From an uncultured OM43 clade bacterium (GTDB taxonomy: Bacteria > Pseudomonadota > Gammaproteobacteria > Burkholderiales > Methylophilaceae), in assembly GCA_902558495.1 (NCBI GenBank), contig CACEEB010000004.1, positions 1 through 64,000 of the forward strand: a stretch of DNA of 64,000 nucleotides. The letters are read 5' to 3'. This document shows positions 8,437 through 20,212 of this stretch, one piece after another. The notes below the pieces were generated by a model. That model was given only the letters and a program-made list of their open reading frames with translations. It did no database searches and had not been told where the DNA came from. Positions within the stretch are counted from its first letter, which is position 1. The number at the start of each line of letters is the position of its first letter. Both the position numbers and the translations under genes were made by a program.

Positions 8437-10797
8437 TTAGCGTAATTTTGCACCAAATTTATTTTCTAAACATTTAATCACTTGATCGACTACTTTACTA
8501 ACCTCTTTATCCTCAAGTGTTTTATAAGTATCTTGTATAAGTATAAGAAATGCAATACTTTTTTTGTTATTTTCTATTCCATCACCTTGGTAGACATCGA
8601 AAGGTTCAAATTTGATTAGATTCTTAATTTTACTAGAATAGATATCTTTAACAAGATCTCCAACCACGATATCTTTATCGATTATTACAGAAATATCCCT
8701 TCGTACTGGAACAAATTTACTTGGTAAATCATAAGATAAATCTTTTAAATCACTAAATACAATAGTATTTAATTCAAATAGATAGGTATCACGAGGTAAT
8801 TCAAATTTCTGCTGCCATGATGGATGAAGACAACCTAACCAACCAACTTTTGTTTTTTCAAGTAATATTTCTGCAGTTTTTCCAGGGTGAAGACATGCAG
8901 GAGTATGATCAATTGCCTTCATAAAACTTAATGTTTTACATGAAATATTCTCTATATCTCCTTTAATATCATAAAAATTAATTTCTCTATTTTTTTCACC
9001 ACATTGTTCTGGAATCTGGTCACCGTAAGCTAACCCTGATAAAACTCTATCTTCTTTGAATGTTCCATTATTTAGCTTATATATTGAAGCAATCTCAAAC
9101 AAACGTACTATCTTTTGTCCACGATTTAAATTATAAAGCAAGGCTTCGATATGGCTGCTCCACATCTTAGACCTCATAACGCTGAGATTTGCGGCTATTG
9201 GGTTCTCAAGTTCGATTAAATTATTGTTATTATGAAGATTCTTTTCTCTATCGTTTGGGATAAAGCTATAGCTTATTACTTCATTGTAACCATGTGAAAC
9301 TAAGGTGTCTTTAATTAAATCAATTGGTTTTATTTCACTTTTAGTTTCCAACATCTTTGCAGGCATATTCGGAACTAAAGCTGGAATATTGTTATACCCA
9401 AACAATCTTATTACTTCCTCTACAAGATCTTCCTCAATGGTTATATCAAAACGGTATTGAGGGGGAGTGACTAGAAATTCATCTTTATCCTGTGCGAAAC
9501 TGAATTTTAACTTTTTTAGAATAGCAGCTACTTCCTCACTGGATATAGCTACTCCCATAATTTTTACAATCCTCTTGGTGTCAAGTCTAATAGGTTTTCT
9601 TTGCGGAAGCTGATCTGTTATGTCTATACTATTCGATATGCTTCCGCCACAATATTTTACTATTAGTGACGCTGCGTAATTAAGGGAAAGAAGTGTTGAA
9701 CTAAAATCAACGCCACGCTCAAAACGGTGGGATGATTCAGTGTTTAAACTAAACGATCTGGCCCTTCCTGCAATTTGAACAGTATCAAAGTAAGCACTTT
9801 CAAGAAAAATATCTTTTGATTCAGCCTTTATAGAAGAGAGCTCCCCTCCCATAATACCAGCTAACGCCAATGGTCCATTTGTATCAGAAATTATTAGTTC
9901 ACCACCCTGGAATTTAATTTCTTGTTCGTTTAAAAGAATTAATACCTCACCCTTTTTGGCGTTACGAACACTAATCTCACCATTCAACTTATTTTGATCA
10001 AAAGCATGCAAGGGCTGTCCTCGCTCCAACAAAACATAGTTGGTAATATCTACAACTGGATTTATAGATTTAATTCCCCCTCTTTCAAGGTAGTTAATCA
10101 TAAACTCTGGGAGTTTGATATTGTTATCTACATTACTGATTTGCAATCCACAATAGCGCGGGCATGCAATTGAATCTTCAACATTAATTTTTTGTGTATT
10201 ATTAATTGATGCTTTAATTTGTAAATACTCATCTTCCTTTAAAGATAAATCACTAAGCGCTGCTACTTCTCTCGCAATACCCTTAAGACTTAAACAATCT
10301 GCTCTATTTGGTGTGATGGATAAATGAAAAATTATATCGTTTAACTCCAGAGCGTCTGTTATTGGCTGACCTAGGGTAAGTTCGGAATTTAATTCATGCA
10401 AACCATCCGCATCATCACTAATACCTAATTCTTTCGCTGAGCATAACATCCCAAATGACTCGACTCCTCTGAGTTTAGCTTTTTTAATCTTAAATTCTGG
10501 TAATTCGGCACCGACCATCGCACATGGAACTTTAATCCCTTTGCGAGCATTGGAAGCCCCACAAACTATTTGAAGATAATCTTTTGTGCCAACATCAACA
10601 TGACACACATTTAATCGATCTGCATCAGGGTGTTTATTAATCTCGACAATCTCTCCCACCACAATCTGATTTGAAATTGACGATAAGTCCTTCACATCCT
10701 CAACTTCAACACCTGCTGAGGTCAAAAGTTCTTCTAAATCTAATTTATCAAGTGATTCATTAAAAAATTCTTGTAACCATTTTTTTGAGAATTGCAT
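8437..10797 (-). CDS. pheT: Phenylalanyl-tRNA synthetase beta subunit
   Basis: 786 aa, MQFSKKWLQEFF start, tRNA-binding and B3/B4/B5 domain signatures; adjacent to pheS. Confidence 0.97.
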   Translation of the reverse strand: MQFSKKWLQEFFNESLDKLDLEELLTSAGVEVEDVKDLSSISNQIVVGEIVEINKHPDADRLNVCHVDVGTKDYLQIVCGASNARKGIKVPCAMVGAELPEFKIKKAKLRGVESFGMLCSAKELGISDDADGLHELNSELTLGQPITDALELNDIIFHLSITPNRADCLSLKGIAREVAALSDLSLKEDEYLQIKASINNTQKINVEDSIACPRYCGLQISNVDNNIKLPEFMINYLERGGIKSINPVVDITNYVLLERGQPLHAFDQNKLNGEISVRNAKKGEVLILLNEQEIKFQGGELIISDTNGPLALAGIMGGELSSIKAESKDIFLESAYFDTVQIAGRARSFSLNTESSHRFERGVDFSSTLLSLNYAASLIVKYCGGSISNSIDITDQLPQRKPIRLDTKRIVKIMGVAISSEEVAAILKKLKFSFAQDKDEFLVTPPQYRFDITIEEDLVEEVIRLFGYNNIPALVPNMPAKMLETKSEIKPIDLIKDTLVSHGYNEVISYSFIPNDREKNLHNNNNLIELENPIAANLSVMRSKMWSSHIEALLYNLNRGQKIVRLFEIASIYKLNNGTFKEDRVLSGLAYGDQIPEQCGEKNREINFYDIKGDIENISCKTLSFMKAIDHTPACLHPGKTAEILLEKTKVGWLGCLHPSWQQKFELPRDTYLFELNTIVFSDLKDLSYDLPSKFVPVRRDISVIIDKDIVVGDLVKDIYSSKIKNLIKFEPFDVYQGDGIENNKKSIAFLILIQDTYKTLEDKEVSKVVDQVIKCLENKFGAKLR

Positions 10798-10799
10798 TT

Positions 10800-11786
10800 C
10801 TATACCTTAAATTGCTTGAGAAATCTTAAGTCATGAGTGAAAAACGGTCGTAAGTCATCAAGGCCGAATTTTAACATTGCTAACCTTTCAACACCGAGAC
10901 CAAATGCAAATCCTTGGAAGTCATTTTTATTGATATTGGTATGCTTAAGTACATTTGGATGGACCATGCCACAACCACCAATTTCTAACCATCCACCATT
11001 CCAGCTCATATCAATTTCTGCTGACGGCTCTGTGAAGGGAAAAAAAGATGGTCTAAATCTAATACTCAATGAACTGTCCTCGAAGAATTGCTGCAGAAAA
11101 TCTTGTACCACCCCTTTTAAATTTGCAAAATTAATATTTTCATCAATCCATAAACCTTCTACTTGATGAAACATTGGTGAGTGTGTAGCGTCTGAATCAA
11201 CCCGATAGACCCGTCCTGGTGAAATAATTCTTAAAGGTGGTTTGTTTTCTTTCATATATCGAACTTGCACTGGGGACGTATGCGTTCTTAAAACATAATT
11301 TTTATTAATATAAAAAGTGTCATGCATTGCTCTTGCAGGATGTGACTCTGGAATATTTAATGCAGTAAAATTGTGGTAATCGTCCTCAATTTCTGGGCCC
11401 CTAGCTAAATCAAAACCTACAGAATGAAAAATTCGCTCAATACGTCTCATAGTAAGGGTTATTGGATGTAAGCTTCCTGAATTACCCTTGATACCGGGCA
11501 ATGATACATCGATAGATTCATCACTTAATTGTTTAGTTAATATCGCCTTTTGGATAGATTCTTTGCAGTGGTTTAAAGCTAATTCAATGCCTTGTTTTAC
11601 CTCATTAATAAGAGCCCCTATCTTTGGCTTTTCCCCTTTAGAAAGCTTTGATAGCCCTTTCATCGCTTCAGTTATTGGTCCAGCTTTGCCTAAGTATTTA
11701 GATTTTGCATTATCTAGCTCAGTTAAAGACTTGCAGGCGGCAAAGTCTTTCTTTGCATCAGTAATTAATTTTTTTAAGTCTTCCAT
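10800..11786 (-). CDS. pheS: Phenylalanyl-tRNA synthetase alpha subunit
   Basis: Class II aaRS motifs ([33 protein letters not shown]). Confidence 0.97.
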   Translation of the reverse strand: MEDLKKLITDAKKDFAACKSLTELDNAKSKYLGKAGPITEAMKGLSKLSKGEKPKIGALINEVKQGIELALNHCKESIQKAILTKQLSDESIDVSLPGIKGNSGSLHPITLTMRRIERIFHSVGFDLARGPEIEDDYHNFTALNIPESHPARAMHDTFYINKNYVLRTHTSPVQVRYMKENKPPLRIISPGRVYRVDSDATHSPMFHQVEGLWIDENINFANLKGVVQDFLQQFFEDSSLSIRFRPSFFPFTEPSAEIDMSWNGGWLEIGGCGMVHPNVLKHTNINKNDFQGFAFGLGVERLAMLKFGLDDLRPFFTHDLRFLKQFKV

Positions 11787-11800
11787 AATCCTATTCTAAT

Positions 11801-11830
11801 AAAAAAGGAGGCCTTTAGCCTCCTTTTTTT
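11801..11830 (-). terminator. Rho-independent terminator between rplT and pheS (symmetric)
   Basis: AAAAAAGGAGGC-CTTTA-GCCTCCTTTTTTT perfect stem with A/T tracts on both sides. Confidence 0.85.
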
Positions 11831-11845
11831 AACAATATTTATTTA

Positions 11846-12208
11846 TTATGCATTTTTGAGGTTATTCTTTGCCAGATCCACAAATTTCTCAAAAGCTGGC
11901 TTGTCAAAAACAGCCAAGTCGGCGAGAACCTTTCGATCGACATCAACAGACGCTTTCTTTAAGCCATTCATAAATCTACTATAGGTTAGCCCGAACTCTC
12001 TTGCACCTGCATTGATACGTGCAATCCATAAAACTCTAAATACACGTTTTTTTTGTCTTCTATCACGGTAAGCATATTGCCCAGCCTTCATTACTGCTTG
12101 CTTAGCAATTCTGTATACATTCTTTCTTCGACCACGAAAGCCCTTCGCAGCTAATAATACTTTTTTATGTTTTGCTCTAGCGGTTACTCCGCGCTTAACT
12201 CTAGGCAT
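11846..12208 (-). CDS. rplT: 50S ribosomal protein L20
   Basis: [55 protein letters not shown]. Confidence 0.98.
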   Translation of the reverse strand: MPRVKRGVTARAKHKKVLLAAKGFRGRRKNVYRIAKQAVMKAGQYAYRDRRQKKRVFRVLWIARINAGAREFGLTYSRFMNGLKKASVDVDRKVLADLAVFDKPAFEKFVDLAKNNLKNA

Positions 12209-12218
12209 CTTTTACTCC

Positions 12219-12416
12219 TTATTGTGTTGGCATCATCGAGCGAACTCTTTTAGCATCGGATGATGAAATAATTTCTGTTCCACGAAGATTTCTTTTTTGC
12301 TTAGTGGTCTTCTTGGTTAGAATATGACGTAGATGAGAGTGTGTGCGCTTAATTGCACCACTTCCTAAGAATTTAAAGCGTTTTTTAGCCCCACTTTTAG
12401 TTTTCATTTTTGGCAT
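12219..12416 (-). CDS. rpmI: 50S ribosomal protein L35
   Basis: [46 protein letters not shown]. Confidence 0.98.
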   Translation of the reverse strand: MPKMKTKSGAKKRFKFLGSGAIKRTHSHLRHILTKKTTKQKRNLRGTEIISSSDAKRVRSMMPTQ

Positions 12417-12480
12417 TTTTTTCTCCTAATAATATTTTGAGTGCATCGGCATGCCTGTATGGCCTTATCACTCTAGTTAT

Positions 12481-13065
12481 TTATTCTACTTCTTCTTTTT
12501 TTTCCTCTTGTATTTCCTTTTGAGCAGTCGGTTTTAATTTTTTCTTTGTCTTTTTATTTGGTGACAAAACCATTACCATTTGACGACCTTCCATCTTTGG
12601 AAACTGCTCTACTACTCCATGTTCCTCCAGATCAGCCTCTACTCTTTTTAATAAAGCCATCCCTAACTCTTGATGGGCAATTTCTCTTCCTCTAAACCTA
12701 AGAGTTACTTTGGTTTTATCCCCATCACCCAAGAAACGTATTAAATTTCTGAGCTTAACATTGTAATCATTTTCATCAGTTCCAGGCCTAAATTTGACCT
12801 CTTTAACTTGCACATTTTTTTGCTTTGTCTTAGCTTCATGCAACTTTTTACTCTGTGCATATTTAAACTTTCCATAATCCATTAATCTACAAACGGGTGG
12901 ATTTGCTTTCGGTGCAATTTCTACTAAGTCGGTTTCTAATTCATCAGCTTGAGATATTGCTTCTGATAAAGATACAATTCCAAGAGGTTCTGCATCCATA
13001 CCGACCAGACGAATTTCTTGTGCTGTTATATCACTGTTAATTCGTACATTTTTATCTAAAGCTAT
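12481..13065 (-). CDS. infC: Translation initiation factor IF-3, probable ATA start at 13065
   Basis: ORF-track start at 12999 is internal; upstream in-frame (I)[21 protein letters not shown] is the conserved IF3 N-terminus; AGGGG 6 nt upstream of ATA at 13065. Confidence 0.93.
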   Translation of the reverse strand: MALDKNVRINSDITAQEIRLVGMDAEPLGIVSLSEAISQADELETDLVEIAPKANPPVCRLMDYGKFKYAQSKKLHEAKTKQKNVQVKEVKFRPGTDENDYNVKLRNLIRFLGDGDKTKVTLRFRGREIAHQELGMALLKRVEADLEEHGVVEQFPKMEGRQMVMVLSPNKKTKKKLKPTAQKEIQEEKKEEVE

Positions 13066-13101
13066 AGTTATCCCCTGTTCATAAAATTTTTAAGCTACGC
13101 A

Positions 13102-15009
13102 TTAAATCTTATTATCAATATCTTTTTTAAGCTTATCTAAAAAACTATCAAAAGACATTAATCCAAGATCATCTCCATTGTGTGCTCGCACAGTAACTTG
13201 CTGTTCTTGCACCTCACGATCACCTATTACAACCAGATATGGAATACGCTGAATGCTGTGTTCGCGTATTTTATAGGTAATCTTCTCATTTCTCAAGTCT
13301 GATTCGCATCTTATGCCGTTTTCCTCAAATCTTGACTTTAGTTTCTCAGTGTAAGGTTTGTGTGCATCGGCTATATTTAGCAAAATAACTTGTATTGGAG
13401 CAAGCCAAAGAGGCATAAGTCCTGCATAATGTTCAATTAGAATGCCGATAAAACGCTCCATCGAACCCACTATGACTCTATGAAGCATAACGGGATGTTT
13501 TTTGCTATTATCCTCGTCGATATATTCTGCACCAAGTCTTTTTGGAAGGTTAAAATCTAATTGAATAGTTCCACATTGCCATATACGTCCCAAGCTATCT
13601 TTTAAAATATATTCAATTTTTGGTCCATAAAATGCTCCCTCACCTGGCTGAATTTTATATTCTTGACCCACCTCTTTTAGTGCACTTCCAAGTGCCTCCT
13701 CTGACTTATCCCATATTTCATCTGAGCCAATTCTTTTTTCTGGTCTCGTAGATAGGACTACTTCAACATCTTTAAACCCAAAATCTTGGTAAGCTTTGTA
13801 AAGCATGTCATTAAATGACTTAACTTCATCCTTAACTTGAGCTTCTGTACAGAATATATGCGCATCATCCTGAGTAAAACCTCTAACCCTCATTAGTCCG
13901 TGAAGCGCACCTGAAGGTTCATTTCTATGGCATGACCCAAGCTCAGCTAACCTTAAAGGTAAGTCTCTATAACTATGGAGTGTTTTTTTAAATACCTCGA
14001 CATGACCAGGGCAATTCATTGGCTTAACTGCGTAAACTCTATTCTCAGAGGCTGTAGTAAACATATGATCTTGATAATTTTCCCAATGGCCAGATTTTTC
14101 CCAAAGAGTCTTATCGAGTACGGTTGGAGTTCTGATTTCTTTATATCCATAATCCTTAAACATTTGTCTAATATATCCCTCCACAACGAGCCACAAAGCC
14201 CATCCTTTTGCATGCCAAAATACCATTCCTGGAGCATTATCTTGAATATGAAATAAATCAAGTTGCTTTCCAAGCTTCCTATGATCTCTTTTTTCTGCCT
14301 CTTCTAGACGATATAGATATTCTTTTAATTCATCCTTAGTTGCCCATGCAGTCCCATAAATACGTTGTAGCATTTCGTTATTTGAATCCCCGCGCCAATA
14401 TGCTCCTGCTACCTTCATAAGCTTAAAAACTTTTAACTTTCCTGTTGATGGAACATGGGGTCCTTTGCACAAATCTATAAAATCACCTTCTTTATATAGG
14501 GATACTTCTTCTGCATCTGGTATAGATTCAATAATTTCTGATTTATATTCTTCTTTAATACTCTTAAAGTGCTTTATTGCCTCTTTACGGTCCATAACAA
14601 TTCTTTCAACGGTAAAATCTTTTTTTGCAAGTTCCGCCATTTTTTTTTCGATTGTTGTCAAATCCTCTGGAGTAAATGGGCGTTTATATGAAAAATCATA
14701 GTAAAAACCATTATCTATAACAGGGCCGATGGTTACTTGAGCATCGGGAAAGAGCTCTTTTACTGCGTAAGCCAATAGATGTGCAGTTGAGTGCCTTATA
14801 ACATCAATACCCTCTTGATCTCTTGCAGTAATAATACTGAGATTACTATCAGATGAAATTTCATAAGATAGGTCAACTAATTGATCATCTACCTTACCTG
14901 CTAAAGCAGCCCGAGCTAATCCCTCACCAATATCTAGTGCTACATCAGCTACAGTAATATTTTTACTGTAGGATCTTGTTGACCCATCAGGAAGTCGAAT
15001 TTCTGGCAT
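13102..15009 (-). CDS. thrS: Threonyl-tRNA synthetase
   Basis: 635 aa; [19 protein letters not shown] and class II core motifs. Confidence 0.97.
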   Translation of the reverse strand: MPEIRLPDGSTRSYSKNITVADVALDIGEGLARAALAGKVDDQLVDLSYEISSDSNLSIITARDQEGIDVIRHSTAHLLAYAVKELFPDAQVTIGPVIDNGFYYDFSYKRPFTPEDLTTIEKKMAELAKKDFTVERIVMDRKEAIKHFKSIKEEYKSEIIESIPDAEEVSLYKEGDFIDLCKGPHVPSTGKLKVFKLMKVAGAYWRGDSNNEMLQRIYGTAWATKDELKEYLYRLEEAEKRDHRKLGKQLDLFHIQDNAPGMVFWHAKGWALWLVVEGYIRQMFKDYGYKEIRTPTVLDKTLWEKSGHWENYQDHMFTTASENRVYAVKPMNCPGHVEVFKKTLHSYRDLPLRLAELGSCHRNEPSGALHGLMRVRGFTQDDAHIFCTEAQVKDEVKSFNDMLYKAYQDFGFKDVEVVLSTRPEKRIGSDEIWDKSEEALGSALKEVGQEYKIQPGEGAFYGPKIEYILKDSLGRIWQCGTIQLDFNLPKRLGAEYIDEDNSKKHPVMLHRVIVGSMERFIGILIEHYAGLMPLWLAPIQVILLNIADAHKPYTEKLKSRFEENGIRCESDLRNEKITYKIREHSIQRIPYLVVIGDREVQEQQVTVRAHNGDDLGLMSFDSFLDKLKKDIDNKI

Positions 15010-15070
15010 ATTTAATATCTGTCAATTTATATAAAATTATTATAGCAATATAAGTCTATAAACTCTCAAT

Positions 15071-15147
15071 TGGTAGGCGCGATTGGATTCGAACCAACGA
15101 CCCCCACAATGTCAATGTGGTGCTCTAACCAACTGAGCTACGCGCCT
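15071..15147 (-). tRNA. tRNA-Val (GAC)
   Basis: Reverse complement AGGCGCGTAGCTCAGTTGGTTAGAGCACCACATTGACATTGTGGGGGTCGTTGGTTCGAATCCAATCGCGCCTACCA. Confidence 0.95.
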
Positions 15148-15213
15148 ATATTACCTTGCAACGCGCCATTTTATATTACTGAACAACATCAATCAATGTC
15201 GCAATTAAATCTT

Positions 15214-16068
15214 TTATTTATTTAAATTTTCGATGATGAAATTGTATCCATCTTCATAAGTTGGATAGTTAAAAATAAATTCTGTTTTCGGTGTTATTAA
15301 AGATTTCAGTTGCTTGCCATCGTATGTGTCCTTGGGCTCAAAATGTATTAACTTTAATCCCATCAACCCTCGAATATGGTTGAGTACATCATACAATAGT
15401 GCTGGTGAATTGTCTGTTAGGAGATATAAAGGTTCTATGGCAATATTTTTTTGCAACTTATTCAAAAGGAATGCAATAAAATTAACCACATCTTGATCAT
15501 AAATACGATTTGTCCAACGATTTTCTTTAGGCCAAGATGAATGATTTTGTGCCATCTTGATAAGACGAATCCTATTCTCTCCATATATACCTGAAAGTCT
15601 TAAAATGCTTACCGATATATCTGACTCAAGTAAAGCCAACTCTCCCCTATACAAGGCCTCTCCACCAAAATCAGTGGGTTCAGGAGGAGTTCTCTCAGTC
15701 ATTATATTGTGATTATTTTGCCCATACACTCGTGTGCTTGAGATAAAAAATAAATGATTAAATTTAGGACAATTCTCTTTTATAGATTTAATACTAATTT
15801 TTAGTCCGTCAAAGTAGGCTTTTTGGTAGCTAGAGGGCGATTGATCATCAGCAGCAATAGAATAAATCACATATTCTGGATTAATTTTGGTTAAGGTTTT
15901 ATTGAATGCCGGGTCAAGTATATTAAGACAAACTATCTTAAAATCATGAAAGTTTGAAATAGCATTACGCTTAATACCTATGACATTATATTGTTGCCTT
16001 AGATCGGAACCAATTTTAATACCTAGCTTTCCACAACCAATAATTAATAATGTAGGGTTTACTTCCAA
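15214..16068 (-). CDS. NAD-dependent epimerase/dehydratase family protein (YeeZ-like)
   Basis: N-terminal Rossmann-like LLIIGCGKLGIKIGSDL; SSTRVYG motif. Confidence 0.8.
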   Translation of the reverse strand: MEVNPTLLIIGCGKLGIKIGSDLRQQYNVIGIKRNAISNFHDFKIVCLNILDPAFNKTLTKINPEYVIYSIAADDQSPSSYQKAYFDGLKISIKSIKENCPKFNHLFFISSTRVYGQNNHNIMTERTPPEPTDFGGEALYRGELALLESDISVSILRLSGIYGENRIRLIKMAQNHSSWPKENRWTNRIYDQDVVNFIAFLLNKLQKNIAIEPLYLLTDNSPALLYDVLNHIRGLMGLKLIHFEPKDTYDGKQLKSLITPKTEFIFNYPTYEDGYNFIIENLNK

Positions 16069-16343
16069 ACGACTTTATATATAAAACCAGGGGATGATAA
16101 AACTATAAATAAAAAGAATGTGACAACATAAAATTCCCAGCCTTGTGGGTGAACATTTCCAATTACCTGTTTTTCGAGGAAAATAACAAAAAAACCGACA
16201 ATAAAATAATTAACAACAATTTCCAAAAGAACCAATGCTATAGACTTAGTTTTATTTAAAGGGACAAAAATAAATAAATTTTTTGAAAACCAAGGTATAT
16301 TTGACAAAAAAAGGGCTATTAAAATTATTAAAAAAATCATCAC
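16059..16343 (-). CDS. DUF2818-like membrane protein
   Basis: Three hydrophobic segments, LSNIPWFSKNLF...EFYVVTFFLFIVLSSPGFIYKVVWK. Confidence 0.65.
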   Translation of the reverse strand: MMIFLIILIALFLSNIPWFSKNLFIFVPLNKTKSIALVLLEIVVNYFIVGFFVIFLEKQVIGNVHPQGWEFYVVTFFLFIVLSSPGFIYKVVWK

Positions 16344-16449
16344 AATATATTAGTAGGTTATTTTTAAAAAATCAAAAAAAATGATAGTTGAATAAAATGC
16401 TTAATGACATTAAGCTATAAAGAATAATTAAATAAAAAAATTAAAAATT

Positions 16450-16911
16450 ATGAAAAAAACAAAAAGACCTACAAGAACATTGTTGGACATAATCAAAACC
16501 AAGGACATTAACGAACTTATAACAGTTGACGCTAACAGCCCTGTTATGGAAGCACTCATGATTATGGCGAAATTTAAAATTGGTGCCTTGATAGTGATGC
16601 ATAAGGATAAAATGGCAGGAATAATTTCAGAGAGAGACTATGCTCGAGAAATGATTTTGGAAGGAAGATCTTCCAGAGACACCCTGGTAAAAGAAATAAT
16701 GACTAAAAAAGTGATAACCCTTTCTGCAAAAGATAATTTTGAAAAAGGTTTAGACATTATGACTAAAAATAGAATTAGACATATGCCAATCATAGATGGG
16801 AAAAAGCTGATCGGCATGGTCTCTCAAGGTGATTTAGTTAAAGAAATGATTGCTTATCAAAAAGACTTAATTGCAGAACTAGAGGTATTTGTATACGAAA
16901 GAGCGTGGTAA
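16450..16911 (+). CDS. CBS domain-containing protein
   Basis: Two CBS motifs (GIISERDYAREMI; MPIIDGKKLIGMVSQGDLVKEMI). Confidence 0.88.
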   Translation: MKKTKRPTRTLLDIIKTKDINELITVDANSPVMEALMIMAKFKIGALIVMHKDKMAGIISERDYAREMILEGRSSRDTLVKEIMTKKVITLSAKDNFEKGLDIMTKNRIRHMPIIDGKKLIGMVSQGDLVKEMIAYQKDLIAELEVFVYERAW

Positions 16912-16922
16912 ATAATTCTTAA

Positions 16923-18143
16923 TTAACCGCCAAAATCATCAAGCATAATATCTTCTCTATCAACTCCTAGATCTATTAACATATCAATTACTGATTGATT
17001 CATAATTGGGGGTCCACATAAATAATATTCACAATCTTCAGGCGCAGGATGATCTTTTAAATATTGTTCAAAAAGGATATTGTGAATAAATCCTTTGTGA
17101 CCTTTCCATTTATCCTCTGGAGGCGAATCAGATAAAGCAACATGCCAAGAAAAGTTCTCATTATCTTTATCTAATTTATTAAAATCATCGACATAAAACA
17201 TTTCTTTTTTCGATCTCGCTCCATACCAGAATGTTGCTTTTCTGTCAGATTTTATCCTTCTAAACTGATCAAAGATAAGGCTTCTCATTGGTGCCATACC
17301 AGCACCTCCACCCACAAAAATCATTTCTTTTTTGGTGTCTCGAGCAAAAAACTCTCCAAATGGGCCTGAAATTGTAACCTTATCGCCTTTTTTTAAATTA
17401 AATATATAAGAGGACATTTTTCCTGCAGGTATACCTGAAGATCCAGGTGGTGGGGTTGCGATACGAACATTAAGCATTACAATACCCTTCTCTTCGGGAT
17501 AATTAGCCATTGAGTATGCTCTTTCAATTGACTCATTTACCTCAGAGGATACATCCCAAATTTTAAATCTATCCCAATCTTCGTGATACTCTTTTGCAAT
17601 ATCAAAATCCTTATAAGAAAGTTTGTATGCAGGTGCTTCGATCTGAATATAGCCACCTGCCTTAAAATTTACCTCCTCACCCTTTGGAAGTTCTAAAATT
17701 AGCTCCTTAATAAATGTAGCTACATTATCATTACTACGCACATTACATACCCACTTTTTAACTCCAAATACTTCCTCAGGCACTTCGATTTCCATATCTT
17801 GTTTCACTGCAACCTGACAAGAGAGTCTGGATCCACAAGATGCATCTCTCTTACTAATAAGGCCTTCTTCTGTAGGTAAGATTGATCCTCCTCCTGAATG
17901 AATCTTAACTTTACATTGGGCACAAGTTCCACTGCCTCCACATGCTGATGGAACAAATAACTTTTCTGCAGCTAAGGCTTGAAGTAACTTTCCACCAGCA
18001 GGCACTTTTATATTTTTTTCTCCATTTATATTAATACTTACCTCACCAGAAGAAACAAATTTACTTCTTGCATAAATAATAATTGTCACAAGCGACAATA
18101 CAATTAATGTAAAAAGCGTAATACCTAGAAAAAAAGTATCCAT
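16923..18143 (-). CDS. nqrF: Na+-translocating NADH:quinone reductase subunit F
   Basis: 2Fe-2S ferredoxin motif [12 protein letters not shown] plus FAD/NADH reductase domain. Confidence 0.96.
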   Translation of the reverse strand: MDTFFLGITLFTLIVLSLVTIIIYARSKFVSSGEVSININGEKNIKVPAGGKLLQALAAEKLFVPSACGGSGTCAQCKVKIHSGGGSILPTEEGLISKRDASCGSRLSCQVAVKQDMEIEVPEEVFGVKKWVCNVRSNDNVATFIKELILELPKGEEVNFKAGGYIQIEAPAYKLSYKDFDIAKEYHEDWDRFKIWDVSSEVNESIERAYSMANYPEEKGIVMLNVRIATPPPGSSGIPAGKMSSYIFNLKKGDKVTISGPFGEFFARDTKKEMIFVGGGAGMAPMRSLIFDQFRRIKSDRKATFWYGARSKKEMFYVDDFNKLDKDNENFSWHVALSDSPPEDKWKGHKGFIHNILFEQYLKDHPAPEDCEYYLCGPPIMNQSVIDMLIDLGVDREDIMLDDFGG

Positions 18144-18153
18144 TATTTATTCC

Positions 18154-18762
18154 TTATAATTTAACACCAGAAAAACTCATAAATGCCATCGACATAAGCC
18201 CTGCAGTGATGAATGTTATGCCAAGACCTTGAAGACCCTCGGGAATATCACTGTACTTTAGTTTTTCTCTAACACCAGCCATAGCTGTAATAGCTAAAGC
18301 CCAACCAAAACCGGAAGATATACCATAGGTTAATGATTCGGAGAGATTATAGTCTCTTTCAACCATAAATAAAGAACCACCTAAAATAGCACAATTGACG
18401 GTAATGAGAGGAAGAAATATTCCAAGAGCATTGTATAAAGGAGGGAAATATTTATCCAAAACCATCTCTAATATTTGAACCAATGCAGCAATTACACCTA
18501 TATATGAAATTAAACCTAAAAAGGTTAAATCGACCTCTGAAAAACCAGCCCAAGCCAAAGCACCAGGCTTTAGCAAGTAAGTAAGAATAAGGTTATTGGC
18601 AGGCACTGTTATTGCTTGAACAATCATTACCGAAATACCCAACCCAATTGCAGTAGTTATCTTTTTTGATACTGCTATAAAGGTACACATTCCAAGGAAA
18701 AATGAAAGTGCAAGATTTTCAACAAAAATAGCTTTAACTGCCAAAGATATAAGATTTTCCAT
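18154..18762 (-). CDS. nqrE: Na+-NQR subunit E
   Basis: NqrE/RnfA-like multi-TM protein in nqr operon. Confidence 0.95.
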   Translation of the reverse strand: MENLISLAVKAIFVENLALSFFLGMCTFIAVSKKITTAIGLGISVMIVQAITVPANNLILTYLLKPGALAWAGFSEVDLTFLGLISYIGVIAALVQILEMVLDKYFPPLYNALGIFLPLITVNCAILGGSLFMVERDYNLSESLTYGISSGFGWALAITAMAGVREKLKYSDIPEGLQGLGITFITAGLMSMAFMSFSGVKL

Positions 18763-19415
18763 TAGTGGTCCTCGACAGTTTGGATTTTAAATTCTGGACT
18801 CTCAACTTGTGATTTTTTCCATGAACGAAGTCCCCATATTAAAAAACCAATTATGAAAAAAGCAGATGGAGGTAAGAGAAGCAATCCATTAGGAACATAC
18901 CAGCCACCCTCACTTAATGGTTGAAGTATTACAACTCCAAATAATGAACCTGCACCAAATAACTCTCTAAAAAAACCAACGCACATCAGCAATAGTCCAT
19001 AACCTAATCCATTACCAACTCCATCAAAGAATGAATCGACAGGTGAATTATTCATAGCAAAAGCTTCAGCTCTTCCCATAACAATGCAATTTGTAATAAT
19101 TAAACCAACAAAAACAGAAAGTGTTTTTGAAATCTCATATGCATAGGCCTTTAAAATTTGATCAACGACAATAACTAAAGAAGCGATAATTGTCATCTGT
19201 ACAATAATCCTAATGGAATTAGGGATATGATTACGTAAGATAGAAATAAATAATGATGAGAAAGCTGTTACCGCTATAACTGCTAAAGCCATCACCAAAG
19301 AAACCTTTAATGATGAGGTAACAGCTAAGGCTGAACAAATACCTAACACTTGTAATGCTATAGGATTGTTGTCTACCAAGGGATCTACAAGCAGTTTTTT
19401 TCTAGTCTGAGACAT
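18762..19415 (-). CDS. nqrD: Na+-NQR subunit D
   Basis: NqrD/RnfE-like multi-TM protein in nqr operon. Confidence 0.95.
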   Translation of the reverse strand: MSQTRKKLLVDPLVDNNPIALQVLGICSALAVTSSLKVSLVMALAVIAVTAFSSLFISILRNHIPNSIRIIVQMTIIASLVIVVDQILKAYAYEISKTLSVFVGLIITNCIVMGRAEAFAMNNSPVDSFFDGVGNGLGYGLLLMCVGFFRELFGAGSLFGVVILQPLSEGGWYVPNGLLLLPPSAFFIIGFLIWGLRSWKKSQVESPEFKIQTVEDH

Positions 19416-20212
19416 TATGTTGTTCCATTTTTAAAGTTTACAAGAAATTTATCGAATCCTGACTCACCTAACCAAAATCTTACTAAATTATGAACACCAT
19501 TTGAAGTTAAGGTCGCTCCTGCTAATGCGTCTATATGATGCTCTGAAACACCTGGTATCTTCGCAACTTGAATCATTATTTCTCCGTCTTGATTTTTTAC
19601 TTTTTTACCAGCCCACTGCGCTCTCCATTTTGGATTGTCTACCTCACCACCAAGTCCAGGAGTCTCAGCATGTTGATAAAATTGCAAACCATAAATTTCA
19701 TTGCCGTCTTCTTCCAGAGCTACAAATCCATATAATGTGGACCAGAGGCCATAACCATGAATTGGTAAAATAATTTTATCTACACTTTCATCCTTGTTTT
19801 TTAGTAGGTATACCGTCGCATAATTAGTCCTTCTTCCTATTGAAGCTGGATCATCAATAAGAGCTTCACTAAGCATGGGATCGTTAGCAGCGCTGAAGTC
19901 ATCAAATTCTTGTGGATTAAATTTATCTGAATATAACCCTTCATTTATATCCACAATCATTGGTTCGAAGGATGCAAAAGATTGCTCAATATTTATTCCT
20001 TCATAATAAAGCCCGGCAACTTGCAGAATATTTTTTTGTTTATCACGCACCTTATTGGCTAACTGAAAAGATTTAAGATTAACGGCTGCGAAGGAAACTA
20101 CCATAGAACAAAATAAGCAAAGCACAACAGCAACTAAAACGGTTTTGGGTATGCTATCAATAGGAAGATTTTTAAAGCTTTTAAAAATACCTTCTTTTTT
20201 TGGTTCAGACAT
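19415..20212 (-). CDS. nqrC: Na+-NQR subunit C (likely start MSEPKKEG at 20212)
   Basis: FMN attachment motif [15 protein letters not shown]-track start at 20263 overlaps nqrB more than expected. Confidence 0.95.
   Translation of the reverse strand: MSEPKKEGIFKSFKNLPIDSIPKTVLVAVVLCLFCSMVVSFAAVNLKSFQLANKVRDKQKNILQVAGLYYEGINIEQSFASFEPMIVDINEGLYSDKFNPQEFDDFSAANDPMLSEALIDDPASIGRRTNYATVYLLKNKDESVDKIILPIHGYGLWSTLYGFVALEEDGNEIYGLQFYQHAETPGLGGEVDNPKWRAQWAGKKVKNQDGEIMIQVAKIPGVSEHHIDALAGATLTSNGVHNLVRFWLGESGFDKFLVNFKNGTT

Noticed and set aside
10837-11166. 109-aa plus-strand ORF antisense to pheS
   Set aside because: Mirror of conserved pheS motifs; not independent coding.
13975-14273. Two overlapping ORFs (plus 13975-14256, minus 14016-14273) within thrS
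   Set aside because: Alternative frames of conserved thrS sequence.
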